From: Actinomycetota bacterium
GTDB taxonomy: Bacteria > Actinomycetota > Acidimicrobiia > IMCC26256 > PALSA-610
Assembly: GCA_005773635.1 (NCBI GenBank)
Contig: SXHN01000122.1
Span: forward strand, 1 to 64,000
Length of the DNA: 64,000 nucleotides
Reading direction: 5' to 3'
Below the pieces are notes generated by a model. That model did not search any database. It saw only the letters and a list, made by a program, of their open reading frames with translations, and was not told the DNA's origin. A program made the position numbers and the translations under genes. Of this stretch, positions 44,526 to 53,188 are shown piece after piece. Numbering within the stretch: the stretch's first letter is position 1; each line of letters opens with the position of its first letter.

Positions 44526-45719
44526 TTAGCGCATGGTGTCTGCGACATCAGCAAGGATGTTCGCGGCAATCACCAAGTTGGTTTCATCGAGTGTCGCAAA
44601 CGACAAGCGCGCAAAGTCGTTCCACATTTGGTCAACGGAAAATGCCGCGCCAGGGACGAAGGCAACCCCTTCCAAAATTGAGCGCGCAAGCAGCACCTCG
44701 GTGTCGACGCCCGGCATCTGCACCCAAGTGAACATTCCACCCTTCGGCATCGCTGCAAAATATCCTCGGGCCTCGATTGCTGAGCCGAGCGCCAACGAAC
44801 GAGTGGCATACCGAACACGGTTCGCAGTGATGTGGGAATCAATGAAGCCCGGTAGTTCAAGGATTTGCAGCGCAATCATTTGCGTCAGCGTTGAGGTGTG
44901 AAGATCGCACGCCTGCTTGGCGCGCACGATCGCCTCACGAATCCACATCGGCGCTCGAAGCCAGCCGAGACGCATACCCGGTGACAGCACTTTGGACAAG
45001 GAACCGATCGAAATGACGACTTCAGCATTCAGCGAACCCAACGACGACAACAGCTCACCAGTGAAAGACAACGACCGATACGGATCGTCCTCAATAATCA
45101 CAAATCCGTACTGTTCTGCGAGCGCAACTAACGCCAATCGCCGTTGCTCGCTCAGTGTGGCACCACTGGGATTCTGAAAATTGGCGACGGTGTAGACCAA
45201 ACGAGGCCGATATCCAGTTGCCAACATCTCCGCAAGCACCTCGGTTTGGAGCCCACAGCTATCCACGGGGATACCGCGCAATGTCGCGCCACCGGCAAGA
45301 AATGTCTGGCGCGCCCCGAGGTAGCAAGGATCATCAACGGCTATGTCGTCTCCTGGATCGATCATTGTGCGAGTGAGCAAGTCAAGGGCTTGCTGCGATC
45401 CGGTCGTCACGACAAGTTCATCGGGATTCATCTCGGCAATGCCGTGCAATGATTGATTCGCAGCAATCGCGACCCGAAAGTCGAACACGCCGTCAGTCGG
45501 GCCGTACTGCAACGCTCGATGTGCGGCATCCGATCCTTCGACCAACACCCGTTGTGCGGCCGCTCGCAATGCGTCCACCGGAAACGTCGCAGGGTCGGGC
45601 AACCCACCGGCCATGGATCGCATACCCGGTTGGTCTGTCAGTGCGAGCAACTCACGGATCGTGGACGTCGGCGCCAATGACGCACGCATGGAGAGACGGG
45701 CCTTTGAGGAGGTCAACAT
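44526..45719 (-). CDS. PLP-dependent aminotransferase (class I/II, 2-aminoadipate/LysN type)
   Basis: 397 residues from the ATG at 45719. MAGGLPDPATFPVDAL and LQYGPTDGVFDFR are typical of the aminoadipate/MocR-like aminotransferase subgroup without the GntR domain. VTTGSQQALDLL starts the large domain; YTVANFQNPSGATLS, IIEDDPYRSLSF (Asp for PLP) and ISIGSLSKVLSPGMRLGW (Schiff-base lysine) complete the PLP site. The exact amino donor is unknown. It diverges from an XRE regulator at 45822, 102 bp away, which may control it. Confidence 0.9.
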   Translation of the reverse strand: MLTSSKARLSMRASLAPTSTIRELLALTDQPGMRSMAGGLPDPATFPVDALRAAAQRVLVEGSDAAHRALQYGPTDGVFDFRVAIAANQSLHGIAEMNPDELVVTTGSQQALDLLTRTMIDPGDDIAVDDPCYLGARQTFLAGGATLRGIPVDSCGLQTEVLAEMLATGYRPRLVYTVANFQNPSGATLSEQRRLALVALAEQYGFVIIEDDPYRSLSFTGELLSSLGSLNAEVVISIGSLSKVLSPGMRLGWLRAPMWIREAIVRAKQACDLHTSTLTQMIALQILELPGFIDSHITANRVRYATRSLALGSAIEARGYFAAMPKGGMFTWVQMPGVDTEVLLARSILEGVAFVPGAAFSVDQMWNDFARLSFATLDETNLVIAANILADVADTMR

Positions 45720-45821
45720 GGGTCTATAGAACGACGCATTGCCACCTGGGCACAAGGGCGGGTCGATCCTGGGACTGGAAGTACCACCCTACGAGAGCAG
45801 CAGACGTGCTCGAATAGGGAG

Positions 45822-46646
45822 ATGTCACGTCGCACCGACCTTGCGGAGTTTCTCCGTGCCCGCCGAGCGGTGCTCACTCCTGGCGATGTCGGGCTCATCG
45901 CGGGGGCGCGGCGCCGAACGCAGGGGCTACGCCGCGAGGAGGTTGCACTGCTCGCAAACGTGTCGGTCAGTTGGTATACCTGGCTCGAACAGGGCCGTCC
46001 CATCAACGCATCCCTTGACGTGATCGATGCACTCGCGCGCGCGCTACTACTCGACCCAGTCGAACGCGAGCATCTGCTCGCATTAAGCGGTTATCCCAAC
46101 CGCGGGGCGATCAACCCAGGGCGAGATACGGCACCGGACGCCGTAGTGCGCATTCTCGATTCACTTGCTCCATCACCGGCGTATGTGATCGGGCCGCGCT
46201 GGGATTTCTTGGCGTGGAATGCGCCATTCGAATGTTTGTATCCACAGGTGAAAGACCTTGCACCCGAGGTGCGCAACCTTGTGTGGGTGATGTTCGCCGA
46301 ACCCAGCGCGCGGACGCTGATTGGCGACTGGGAAGCTGAGGCGCGCCGAGTGCTCTCCCAATTTCGCGCGGAGTCACTCCCGGTGCGCGATGACCCTGCG
46401 GTCGCCAACATGGTCGCCAACTTGCGATCCTTAAGCCACGAATTCAATACGTGGTGGACCCGCCACGACATCGGCGGATTCGAAAGTCATCGTCGAGTGT
46501 TTCATCACAACGACGCGGGACGTCTTGAGTTCATCACCCAGCAACTCATCCCTGCTGGTGATCCCGACCTACGAATCGTCGTACACCTTGCAATCGACGG
46601 CGACGACAGTACCGAGCGACTCAGCGCGGCACTCCACCCTCACTAG
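45822..46646 (+). CDS. XRE-family transcriptional regulator with MmyB-like ligand domain
   Basis: 274 residues. The N-terminal helix-turn-helix holds the family phrases ARRRTQGLRREEVALLANV and WYTWLEQGRPINAS (to about 80); the C-terminal MmyB-like PAS-type domain contains YVIGPRWDFLAWNAPFE, NLVWVMFAEPSARTLIGDWE and the late HHNDAGRLEF and LIPAGDPDLRIVVH phrases. Such proteins often bind small hydrophobic ligands and regulate a divergent neighbour, here the aminotransferase. The alpha-glucosidase follows by 9 bp and may be co-transcribed. Confidence 0.9.
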   Translation: MSRRTDLAEFLRARRAVLTPGDVGLIAGARRRTQGLRREEVALLANVSVSWYTWLEQGRPINASLDVIDALARALLLDPVEREHLLALSGYPNRGAINPGRDTAPDAVVRILDSLAPSPAYVIGPRWDFLAWNAPFECLYPQVKDLAPEVRNLVWVMFAEPSARTLIGDWEAEARRVLSQFRAESLPVRDDPAVANMVANLRSLSHEFNTWWTRHDIGGFESHRRVFHHNDAGRLEFITQQLIPAGDPDLRIVVHLAIDGDDSTERLSAALHPH

Positions 46647-46655
46647 TCTCACTGC

Positions 46656-48278
46656 ATGACAACCTCCCCGGGCGGACACGACTGGGTATGGTGGCGCGAC
46701 GGCGTGCTGTACCAGATCTATCCACGTTCATTCAGCGATTCCAACGGCGATGGCATCGGCGACCTCCGCGGAATTACCGGAAAACTCGACTACCTCCAGT
46801 GGCTCGGTGTCGAAGGCATCTGGATCAACCCGATCACTGCCAGCCCAAACGACGACTGGGGTTATGACGTCAGCGATTACTGCGCAGTGCATCCAGAACT
46901 GGGCACGCTGGATGACCTCGACGACCTGATCGCCGAGGCGACCGAACGCGGTATTCGGGTGTTGCTCGACCTTGTGCCCAACCACTCGAGTGATCAACAT
47001 TCCTGGTTCGCGGATGCATTGCAGTCGCCCACGTCCTCGAAGCGGGACTACTACGTCTGGGCCGACCCGGCGCCCGACGGCGGCTCGCCCAACAATTGGG
47101 TCAATACCTTTAATCCCGGTGCAAGTGCCTGGACTCTCGATACCGTGAGTGGTCAGTACCACCTCAGTCAGTTTCTTGCTTCGCAACCGGATTTGAACTG
47201 GTGGAACGATGACGTTCGCGACGAGTTTGATCGAATTTTTCGCTTCTGGTACGACCGCGGGGTGGCCGGTTTTCGCCTCGATGTTTGCCACGCAGTCGTA
47301 AAGGATCGAGAACTTCGCGACAACCCACCGACCGAAGCCGACGATCATTGGTACACGCGAATGTACGGGCAACGTTTCGTGTACAACACCAATCGCCCCG
47401 AGGTTCATGACGTCATCCGACGTTGGCGTGCGGTCGCCGATAGCTACGCCGACCCTCGCGTGCTCGTCGGTGAGACCTACGTACTTGATTCGAACGCGTA
47501 TGCCGCGTATTACGGCAACGATGACGAACTCAACTTGGCGTTCAACATGATCTTGTTGCATGCACGATTCGACGCCACCGAGATGCGCACCGCCGTGGAA
47601 TCAGCCGAGGCGTTACTACCAGCAACCGCGTGGCCGACATGGACTGGCGGCAACCACGACAATCATCGGTGGGCTACTCGTTGGTGCAACAACGAACCAG
47701 CCAAAATTCGCGCGGCGATGTTGATGTTGATGACGCTACGCGGCACACCGTTTTTGTACTACGGCGATGAGATCGGCATGCCCGACACCGACGTGCCTGA
47801 GCCCGAAATTCTTGATCCTGTAGGCCACATGTTCGGGCCGCGTATGGGCCGCGACAATGAGCGCACCCCAATGCATTGGAACGCGGCATCGGGCGCGGGA
47901 TTTAGTGACCCTGGCGTTGTGCCCTGGCTCCGCTACGGCGACCACGAAGCGTGCAACGTTGCCGCGCAAGTTGATGATCCGCAATCGATGCTCGCGTTGA
48001 CCCGCCGCCTCATCAAACTGCGACGTGAATCCGACGACCTGCGGCGAGGCGCGTACACGTCGATACCCACCGGCGATGACACTCTGGCATGGGCGTGGCG
48101 ACGGGGAGAATCCACAGTCGTGGCAATGAACTTCGGGGCCATCCCAGTCACAATCGACGATGTGTTTGGCACGGTCGCACTCTCAACCGATAGCGGATCA
48201 ACCAACCGAGAGGGACACGTGATTGCGGGGACTATCACGCTGAGCGCGCACGAGGCGATCGTCGTTGTTTCGCAATGA
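46656..48278 (+). CDS. Alpha-glucosidase, glycoside hydrolase family 13
   Basis: 540 residues. WWRDGVLYQIYPRSFSDSNG is the standard N-terminus; DLVPNHSSDQHSWF (conserved region I), GFRLDVCHAVVKD (region II, nucleophilic Asp), VLVGETYVL (region III, acid/base Glu) and TGGNHDNHRWATRW (region IV, His-Asp) are in order. This matches oligo-1,6/alpha-1,4-glucosidases that release glucose from short oligosaccharides. No signal peptide, so cytoplasmic. It lies 9 bp behind the XRE regulator. No sugar transporter is next to it. Confidence 0.93.
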   Translation: MTTSPGGHDWVWWRDGVLYQIYPRSFSDSNGDGIGDLRGITGKLDYLQWLGVEGIWINPITASPNDDWGYDVSDYCAVHPELGTLDDLDDLIAEATERGIRVLLDLVPNHSSDQHSWFADALQSPTSSKRDYYVWADPAPDGGSPNNWVNTFNPGASAWTLDTVSGQYHLSQFLASQPDLNWWNDDVRDEFDRIFRFWYDRGVAGFRLDVCHAVVKDRELRDNPPTEADDHWYTRMYGQRFVYNTNRPEVHDVIRRWRAVADSYADPRVLVGETYVLDSNAYAAYYGNDDELNLAFNMILLHARFDATEMRTAVESAEALLPATAWPTWTGGNHDNHRWATRWCNNEPAKIRAAMLMLMTLRGTPFLYYGDEIGMPDTDVPEPEILDPVGHMFGPRMGRDNERTPMHWNAASGAGFSDPGVVPWLRYGDHEACNVAAQVDDPQSMLALTRRLIKLRRESDDLRRGAYTSIPTGDDTLAWAWRRGESTVVAMNFGAIPVTIDDVFGTVALSTDSGSTNREGHVIAGTITLSAHEAIVVVSQ

Positions 48279-48286
48279 GCGAACCG

Positions 48287-49309
48287 CTATAGCGATTCGT
48301 GGCTCGCGCACCAAGCGAGAAGCTCATCGACCGGCCAGGTATTCACAATTGATTGCACTGGCACTCCGCACTCCGCGGCACGATTACAACCGTATGGATG
48401 CCACTGCAACTGATGTGTTGCATGGGCGTCGGTATCGATCGATACCTTGATGCCGAGCTCCACCACTCGCCGCAACATGCGCTTCGGTGGATCGAGCCGT
48501 TCCGGCCGGCAGTTAATCTCAACGGCCTTGTCAAAGTGCAAACACGACGCGAACACCATGTCGGCGTCGAATTCCGATTCAGGGCGACCACGACCCGTGA
48601 CCAATCGACCAGTGCAATGGCCGAGTATGTCGGCGAGCGGGTTCGCCATTGCCAAAATCATCCGTTCCGTCATCGGTTGGCGTTCCATTCGCAGCTTCGA
48701 ATGCACACTGGCGACCACCACATCAAGGCGCGACAGCAACTCGGGCTCACCATCGAGTGCGCCGTCATCAAGAATGTCGGTTTCGACACCGGTGAGTAGT
48801 CGAAAGGGTGCGAACTCACGGTTGATTGCCGCCACTGCATCAAGCTGATCACTCAACCGTTGCGCATCCAGCCCGTTCGCGACCTTTAAGCGGGGCGAGT
48901 GGTCGGTAAGCGCCAAATACTCATGGCCGATCTCGCGTGCCGCGGCGGCCATGGCATGCATCGTGTCGCCACCATCGGACCAATCGGAATGCAAATGAAG
49001 ATCGCCCCGGAGAGCCTTCTGCAGAGCCCGCCCCGCTTCAGTGGCAACATCGGCACGGGATTCAGCCCGAAGCTGCAACAAATATGCGGGTACCACTCCC
49101 GTCAGCGCCTCGGTGATCACTGCCGCAGTCTTGTCGCCCACTCCCGGCAGCGCGGCCAACTGGCCTGCGGCCGAAATCCGTTGCAGATCTTCGAGGCTTG
49201 CACCTTGAATGGCTCGGGCGGCGTTGGTAAATGCTCGCGCCCGAAAGCCAGCATCACGTTGGTACGCGAGCAGTTCGGCGATCTCTTGCAACGCCGCAAC
49301 GGGGTCCAC
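48287..49309 (-). CDS. PHP-domain protein with PolX-like helix-hairpin-helix N-terminus but no polymerase domain
   Basis: 340 residues from the GTG at 49309; the longer frame runs antisense through tRNA-Ser and is rejected. Residues 1 to about 85 resemble the pol-beta/PolX N-terminal HhH region (EIAELLAYQRDAGFRARAFT, LAALPGVGDKTAAVI). Directly after comes a complete PHP metal site: GDLHLHSDWSDG, LALTDHSP, TGVETDIL, VVASVHSKL, ILGHCTGR, and DTDAHATHQL. PolX enzymes have palm/thumb domains between these parts; here they are absent, so it is a stand-alone phosphoesterase or nuclease, perhaps in repair. Confidence 0.87.
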   Translation of the reverse strand: MDPVAALQEIAELLAYQRDAGFRARAFTNAARAIQGASLEDLQRISAAGQLAALPGVGDKTAAVITEALTGVVPAYLLQLRAESRADVATEAGRALQKALRGDLHLHSDWSDGGDTMHAMAAAAREIGHEYLALTDHSPRLKVANGLDAQRLSDQLDAVAAINREFAPFRLLTGVETDILDDGALDGEPELLSRLDVVVASVHSKLRMERQPMTERMILAMANPLADILGHCTGRLVTGRGRPESEFDADMVFASCLHFDKAVEINCRPERLDPPKRMLRRVVELGIKVSIDTDAHATHQLQWHPYGCNRAAECGVPVQSIVNTWPVDELLAWCASHESL

Positions 49310-49377
49310 GTAGTCACCGTATCGCCCAAGCCGTATCGCTGCCGGGAATGGGTTACGCCTCCGGTATGCTCGACAAC

Positions 49378-49470
49378 GGAGGGCTGACCGAGTGGCCGAA
49401 GGTGCTCGCCTGCTAAGCGAGTAGGGGGTCATAAGCTCCCTCGAGGGTTCAAATCCCTCGCCCTCCGCCA
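49378..49470 (+). tRNA. tRNA-Ser (anticodon GCT)
   Basis: Acceptor stem GGAGGGC/GCCCTCC, anticodon stem CTCGC/GCGAG around CTGCTAA (anticodon GCT), long variable arm, T-arm AGGGTTCAAATCCCT. The tRNA body ends at 49467, and CCA is encoded at 49468-49470. It diverges from the PHP gene with about 70 bp between. Confidence 0.96.
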
Positions 49471-49524
49471 ATCATCACGTCTGTAGTGGCGAGACCGTCG
49501 CGTTCGGCGCTAAGCATCACACCA

Positions 49525-50160
49525 ATGGACCACGACACAATTATCTCGTCCCTGCAACAACTGGGTGCCGCGACCGTCGGAGAATCGGGCGGCGAAGCAA
49601 TGCGCGACCGCGTTCGCCCGGCATGGCGGGGCGCCCAAGTGATTGGGCTCGCAGTTCCGGTTGTCTGCACCCCGGGCGACAACCTTGCGATTCACGTCGC
49701 AGTCGCGCAGGCGCCCGCTGGCAGCGTCTTAGTGGTCAACGTTGGTGACATCCCCGAACTCGGGTATTGGGGTGAAGTGCTCACCACGGGCGCACAAGCT
49801 CGGGGCATCGCTGGCCTCGTGATTGACGGAGGCGTTCGCGATATCGATGCACTACAACGCCTTGGATTCCCCGCGTTTTCCAGCACGATTGCCTTGCGCG
49901 GCGCATCCAAGATTCGACCTGGCAGTGTCGGGAGCACCACGTCGGTTGGCGGCGTCGAGGTGAAACTTGGTGACTGGGTTGTGGGCGATGCAGACGGAGT
50001 GACAATCGCTGATGGGGCGACGATCGAAGACATCATCGCTGCGGGGCGAGAGCGCGCCCAAGCCGAACGACGGTACTTTGAACAGCTTCGCGCTGGCTCC
50101 ACAACCGTCCAGCTCCTCGAACTCGATGAGACAGCGGTGAAAGTTACGCTCACCGACTGA
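49525..50160 (+). CDS. RraA-family protein (4-hydroxy-4-methyl-2-oxoglutarate aldolase/oxaloacetate decarboxylase-like)
   Basis: About 211 residues from the ATG at 49525. The core GEVLTTGAQARGIAGLVIDGGVRDIDAL contains the RraA/HMG-aldolase metal and substrate loop (G-G-x-R-D), and the C-terminal VVGDADGVTIAD is also conserved. Members either cleave 4-hydroxy-4-methyl-2-oxoglutarate to pyruvate, decarboxylate oxaloacetate, or inhibit RNase E (RraA proper). The neighbouring hydroxyacid dehydrogenase and ureidoglycolate-lyase-like genes favour a metabolic aldolase/decarboxylase role. Convergent with the dehydrogenase at 50167, 6 bp apart. Confidence 0.87.
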   Translation: MDHDTIISSLQQLGAATVGESGGEAMRDRVRPAWRGAQVIGLAVPVVCTPGDNLAIHVAVAQAPAGSVLVVNVGDIPELGYWGEVLTTGAQARGIAGLVIDGGVRDIDALQRLGFPAFSSTIALRGASKIRPGSVGSTTSVGGVEVKLGDWVVGDADGVTIADGATIEDIIAAGRERAQAERRYFEQLRAGSTTVQLLELDETAVKVTLTD

Positions 50161-50166
50161 TCCGAA

Positions 50167-51141
50167 TCAGTCGCTATTGGGTTCGCGGGCAATCAGGTTC
50201 GCGGGTCGACCGCCTTGCAAATATTGCGCTACGGCATTCGTAGCCGACAATGCCATGTTGCGGCGTGTCGCTTGCGAGGCCGAGCCAATATGCGGGAGCA
50301 ATACAGTTCGTGGCGCGGTCAACAATCGCGGATGAACTTCGGGTTCGCGTTCGAACACATCAAGACCCGCGGCAAAGATCGATCCGGCATGCAGCGCTTC
50401 AGCCAGCGCCGCTTCGTCGACCACCGACCCTCGGGCCGTGTTCACCAACACGGCAGTCGTCTTCATCAATGCGAGGCGCCGGCCATCGATGAGATGCACG
50501 GTGTCGGGGCCACCGGGGGTATGGATCGAAATGATGTCCGCCACGCGACATAGCTCATCGAGATCATCCATATACCCGGGTTCGCCGGTTTCACGTCGGC
50601 TGTGATGAAGCACGCGCATCCCGAAACCTTGTGCGCGCCGAGCGACTGCACGTCCAATTCGGCCGAAGCCAATGATTCCGAGCGTGGCTCCGTGTATATC
50701 GACACCCAAATACTGTGTGATTCCCCAACCTGGCCAATCCCCTGCCCGCAAATCCGACTCGGCTGCAAACGTCAGACGCGACGCCGCAAGCATCAACAAC
50801 ACCGCAGCATCGGCAGTGGTTTCGTCGAGTACTCCTGGAGTATTCGACACTTCAATGCCGAGACGATGCGCCGAACGCCAATCGATATTGTCGTAGCCAA
50901 CTGCAACGTTTGCGATCACTCGCAAAGAATGCGCCGCGCCGACACTCAGGATTTCGTAATCGATGAGATCCGTGAGCAAGCAGACGATCGCGTCAACTGA
51001 CTCAGCCAATCCAAGCAATTCCTCGCTGGAATACGGGGTGTCGTCGTCACGTGGCCCCACGATTTCAAATCCGGCGTTAATAAGTGGGTCAAGACCGCCT
51101 TCGGGGAGTCGGCGCGTGACCAATACTCTCGGGCTAGTCAT
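50167..51141 (-). CDS. D-2-hydroxyacid dehydrogenase (glyoxylate/hydroxypyruvate reductase type)
   Basis: 324 residues from the ATG at 51141, which overlaps the cupin stop (TGATG). NAD(P) loop GIIGFGRIGRAVARRAQGFGMRV with basic residues after it (HHSRRETG), suggesting NADPH. Catalytic Arg in NTARGSVVDE, Glu in FEREPEVHPRL and His in LLPHIGSAS are all present. The VANVAVGYDNID and GVLDETTADAAVLLML segments are typical of glyoxylate/hydroxypyruvate reductases. Reduction of glyoxylate to glycolate would suit the divergent ureidoglycolate-lyase-like gene, whose product would be glyoxylate. Confidence 0.92.
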   Translation of the reverse strand: MTSPRVLVTRRLPEGGLDPLINAGFEIVGPRDDDTPYSSEELLGLAESVDAIVCLLTDLIDYEILSVGAAHSLRVIANVAVGYDNIDWRSAHRLGIEVSNTPGVLDETTADAAVLLMLAASRLTFAAESDLRAGDWPGWGITQYLGVDIHGATLGIIGFGRIGRAVARRAQGFGMRVLHHSRRETGEPGYMDDLDELCRVADIISIHTPGGPDTVHLIDGRRLALMKTTAVLVNTARGSVVDEAALAEALHAGSIFAAGLDVFEREPEVHPRLLTAPRTVLLPHIGSASQATRRNMALSATNAVAQYLQGGRPANLIAREPNSD

Positions 51142-51524
51142 CAATGCGAGGTGTAGTCAATGGCTTCAGCGTCGGGCGTACCCACCGCAAAACAGAAGCA
51201 GTGAATCGGTGCATGCTCGCTCACCGGCCGCAAGCTGTGCACGGCGTTCGGCGGAATATGCACAAGATCGCCCTGCGCGATTTCCCGAGATTCACCCGAG
51301 ATCTCCATGATTCCCCGCCCTGCAGTCACGTAATAAAACTCATGGGTCGGGTGATGGTGCGGGTCGACGTAGCCCCCACCCGCAACTTCGAATTCGCTCA
51401 CCAATTCAAGGTGTCCGCCTTTGGTGATGTCGAACATCTCGCGAGGGTTCACGAGCCACCAGACCGGCACGGTTCCGTTGTGTTCAACAACAGGTGCAAC
51501 GTCTTTTATCGAACGGACGTCCAT
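51141..51524 (-). CDS. Cupin-domain protein
   Basis: 127 residues. The cupin motif 1 is seen as VDPHHHPTHEFYYVTAGRGIME (G-x5-H-x-H-x-x-x-E pattern: His-x-His, then Glu) and motif 2 as GDLVHIPPNAVHSLRP (PxG-like with the last His). These give a mononuclear metal site in a beta barrel. Small single cupins like this act as isomerases, dioxygenases or sugar/acid sensors. It is the first gene of a two-gene unit with the hydroxyacid dehydrogenase and shares a 91-bp divergent control region with the ureidoglycolate-lyase-like gene. Confidence 0.85.
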   Translation of the reverse strand: MDVRSIKDVAPVVEHNGTVPVWWLVNPREMFDITKGGHLELVSEFEVAGGGYVDPHHHPTHEFYYVTAGRGIMEISGESREIAQGDLVHIPPNAVHSLRPVSEHAPIHCFCFAVGTPDAEAIDYTSH

Positions 51525-51615
51525 AACAATTCTCCTTGCGGTTCGGCGCCATCAGCGATCCAGCGTCTCTACACTCAAGCAGGCTACGGGTTCGCGCAGC
51601 ACAGGAGCAACGGCA

Positions 51616-52134
51616 ATGAATGCAACGCAGCGACATTTCTCGCTCAATCTTCAACCGCTCACGCCAGAGGCGTGGGCAAGATTTGGCACGTTGCCAAGTG
51701 ACGAACGTGATGAGAACGCGTACCGTCGCAGCGACCTCGAATTTCTTTGGAACGATGGTCAGGTCAACTTCATCGCGCACGACAACAACGAAGTGACGCT
51801 GAGCGAAGGGCGTGTTCGTTGCGAACTCCTGAACCGCCACGATACCCACACACAAACGCTCATGCCCATGACCAGTGATGCCTACATTGTTGTGGCACCG
51901 GCAAGCGTCGACTTCACATCCTCTGACCATTTCCTCGAAGTTGCAGCATTTCGAGTGCCCCAACACGTACCGGTTCACCTCAACCGAGGAACCTGGCATT
52001 GGGGGCCGTACCCTCTCGGCGCCGACTCCTTGCGTATCTTCAATATCCAAGGCCGCGGCTACGTCAACGACAACGAAATCGCGTGGCTCAACCGAGACCA
52101 CAACACGACCTACGAGGTTGCAATCAATGAATGA
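51616..52134 (+). CDS. Ureidoglycolate lyase (AllA)-like protein
   Basis: 172 residues from the ATG at 51616, with AGGAG about 7 nt upstream. HTQTLMPMTSDAYIVVAPAS, FLEVAAFRVPQHVPVHLNRG and GTWHWGPYPLG are the characteristic AllA strands with the two substrate-side histidines. AllA releases urea from ureidoglycolate, giving glyoxylate, in purine/allantoin breakdown. No other allantoin genes are seen here, so a related ureido or hydroxy acid substrate is possible. The SDR gene starts within its last codons (8-nt overlap). Confidence 0.84.
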   Translation: MNATQRHFSLNLQPLTPEAWARFGTLPSDERDENAYRRSDLEFLWNDGQVNFIAHDNNEVTLSEGRVRCELLNRHDTHTQTLMPMTSDAYIVVAPASVDFTSSDHFLEVAAFRVPQHVPVHLNRGTWHWGPYPLGADSLRIFNIQGRGYVNDNEIAWLNRDHNTTYEVAINE

Positions 52135-52921
52135 ATTCGCAAACCGAGGCGCGATCGTGACGGGAGGTGCTTCGGGCATCGGTGCGGCAACCGCGGCACG
52201 ATTCGCGCAAGCCGGTGCACGCGTCGCGGTGGTCGATCGCGATCTCGACGCGGCCGCCACTATCGCTCGCACGTTGCCAGGAGCGATCGCGTTCGAATGC
52301 GACGTGCGTAACACTGCTGCGGTCGATGAAACGGTCGGTTTGGCGATGGACACGTTCGGCGATTGCTCGCTACTCGTCAACAATGCCGGCGTCGGCGACC
52401 TGCGCCCGATGCATACCGTCGACGACAAACTCTGGCACCGGCTCATCGACGTCAACCTCACCGGCACGTTCTCCATGATGCGCGCGGTGCTGCCCCACAT
52501 GCTGGCCGCGCAACGGGGCGCGATCGTGAACAATGCTTCGCTATCCGGCCTCGCTCCCACTCGCAACGAAGCGGCCTACTCGGCGGCCAAAGCGGGTGTG
52601 ATCGCGCTCACCAAGAGCGGGGCACTTGAGTACGGGCCCTTCGTACGCGTGAACTGCGTAGCGCCGGGCTTCATCGCGACGCCCCTCACTGTGGCATTTC
52701 AACAGATGCCCGAGACCTTCGAACCAATTCGGGACTCCATTCCGTTGCAACGCATGGGTACCGCCGAGGACGTGGCCGAAGTCATCGCGTTTCTTTGCTC
52801 CGACAAGGCCGCATACGTAACTGGCCAAACCCTTGTTGTCGACGGCGGCCTCGGCCTTCCGCAGGCGGGAACCGACGCCGCGCTTGCGGCCCTGTTTGCG
52901 AAGTTCTCAGAGCTGAATTAG
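52127..52921 (+). CDS. Short-chain dehydrogenase/reductase (SDR)
   Basis: 264 residues. Classical SDR: cofactor loop AIVTGGASGIGAATAARFAQAG with Asp after strand 2 (VAVVDRDL), pointing to NAD(H); NNAGVG; catalytic Ser in NNASLSGLAP and YSAAK (Tyr-x-x-x-Lys); CVAPGFIATPL; C-terminal YVTGQTLVVDGGLGLP. It overlaps the AllA-like gene by 8 nt, so both form one unit. The substrate is probably a hydroxy acid or its ester linked to the cluster, but this is inference. Confidence 0.92.
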   Translation: MNEFANRGAIVTGGASGIGAATAARFAQAGARVAVVDRDLDAAATIARTLPGAIAFECDVRNTAAVDETVGLAMDTFGDCSLLVNNAGVGDLRPMHTVDDKLWHRLIDVNLTGTFSMMRAVLPHMLAAQRGAIVNNASLSGLAPTRNEAAYSAAKAGVIALTKSGALEYGPFVRVNCVAPGFIATPLTVAFQQMPETFEPIRDSIPLQRMGTAEDVAEVIAFLCSDKAAYVTGQTLVVDGGLGLPQAGTDAALAALFAKFSELN

Positions 52922-53024
52922 CAAACCAACCAGCCCGAGACGTGGACGGAACATCCTTCCCGCGCCACGCCGCGCGAAACCTTTAGAGCCGAAGCCGACA
53001 ATTCGGTTAGAGTGACGGCTCCAA

Positions 53025-53100
53025 GCGCTCGTAGCTCAATGGATAGAGCATCTGGCTACGGACCAGAAGGTTGGGAGTTCGACTCTCTCCGAGCGCGCCA
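53025..53100 (+). tRNA. tRNA-Arg (anticodon ACG)
   Basis: Acceptor stem GCGCTCG/CGAGCGC, D-arm with AGCTCAATGGATAGAGC, anticodon stem TCTGG/CCAGA around CTACGGA (anticodon ACG), T-arm GGGAGTTCGACTCTC, discriminator G53097, CCA encoded at 53098-53100. An exact copy of its 3' part is found at 57187, so it is the attachment site of the island that follows. Confidence 0.97.
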
Positions 53101-53106
53101 CACAAA
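53063..53106 (+). other. attL: Left attachment-type repeat (3' part of tRNA-Arg)
   Basis: 44 bp from the 3' half of the anticodon stem to 6 bp beyond CCA. It is identical at every base to 57187-57230, and the flanking bases differ on both sides. An identity block ending just beyond a tRNA 3' end is the normal footprint of tyrosine-integrase attachment sites. Confidence 0.88.
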
Positions 53107-53188
53107 TCATGTTCTGACCTGGAGCGATGCATCCGCGTGCGTACTGAGCGTTAACTTTGGCTGTTCCCAGTCAGGTTATGCTCCGCGA

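Noticed and set aside
49310-49471. Upstream extension of the PHP-domain gene
   Set aside because: It runs antisense through tRNA-Ser(GCT); the family N-terminus begins at the GTG 49309.
53012-53188. Upstream extension of the sulfatase-fold gene
   Set aside because: The frame crosses tRNA-Arg and the attachment repeat; a start there would read tRNA sequence as protein.
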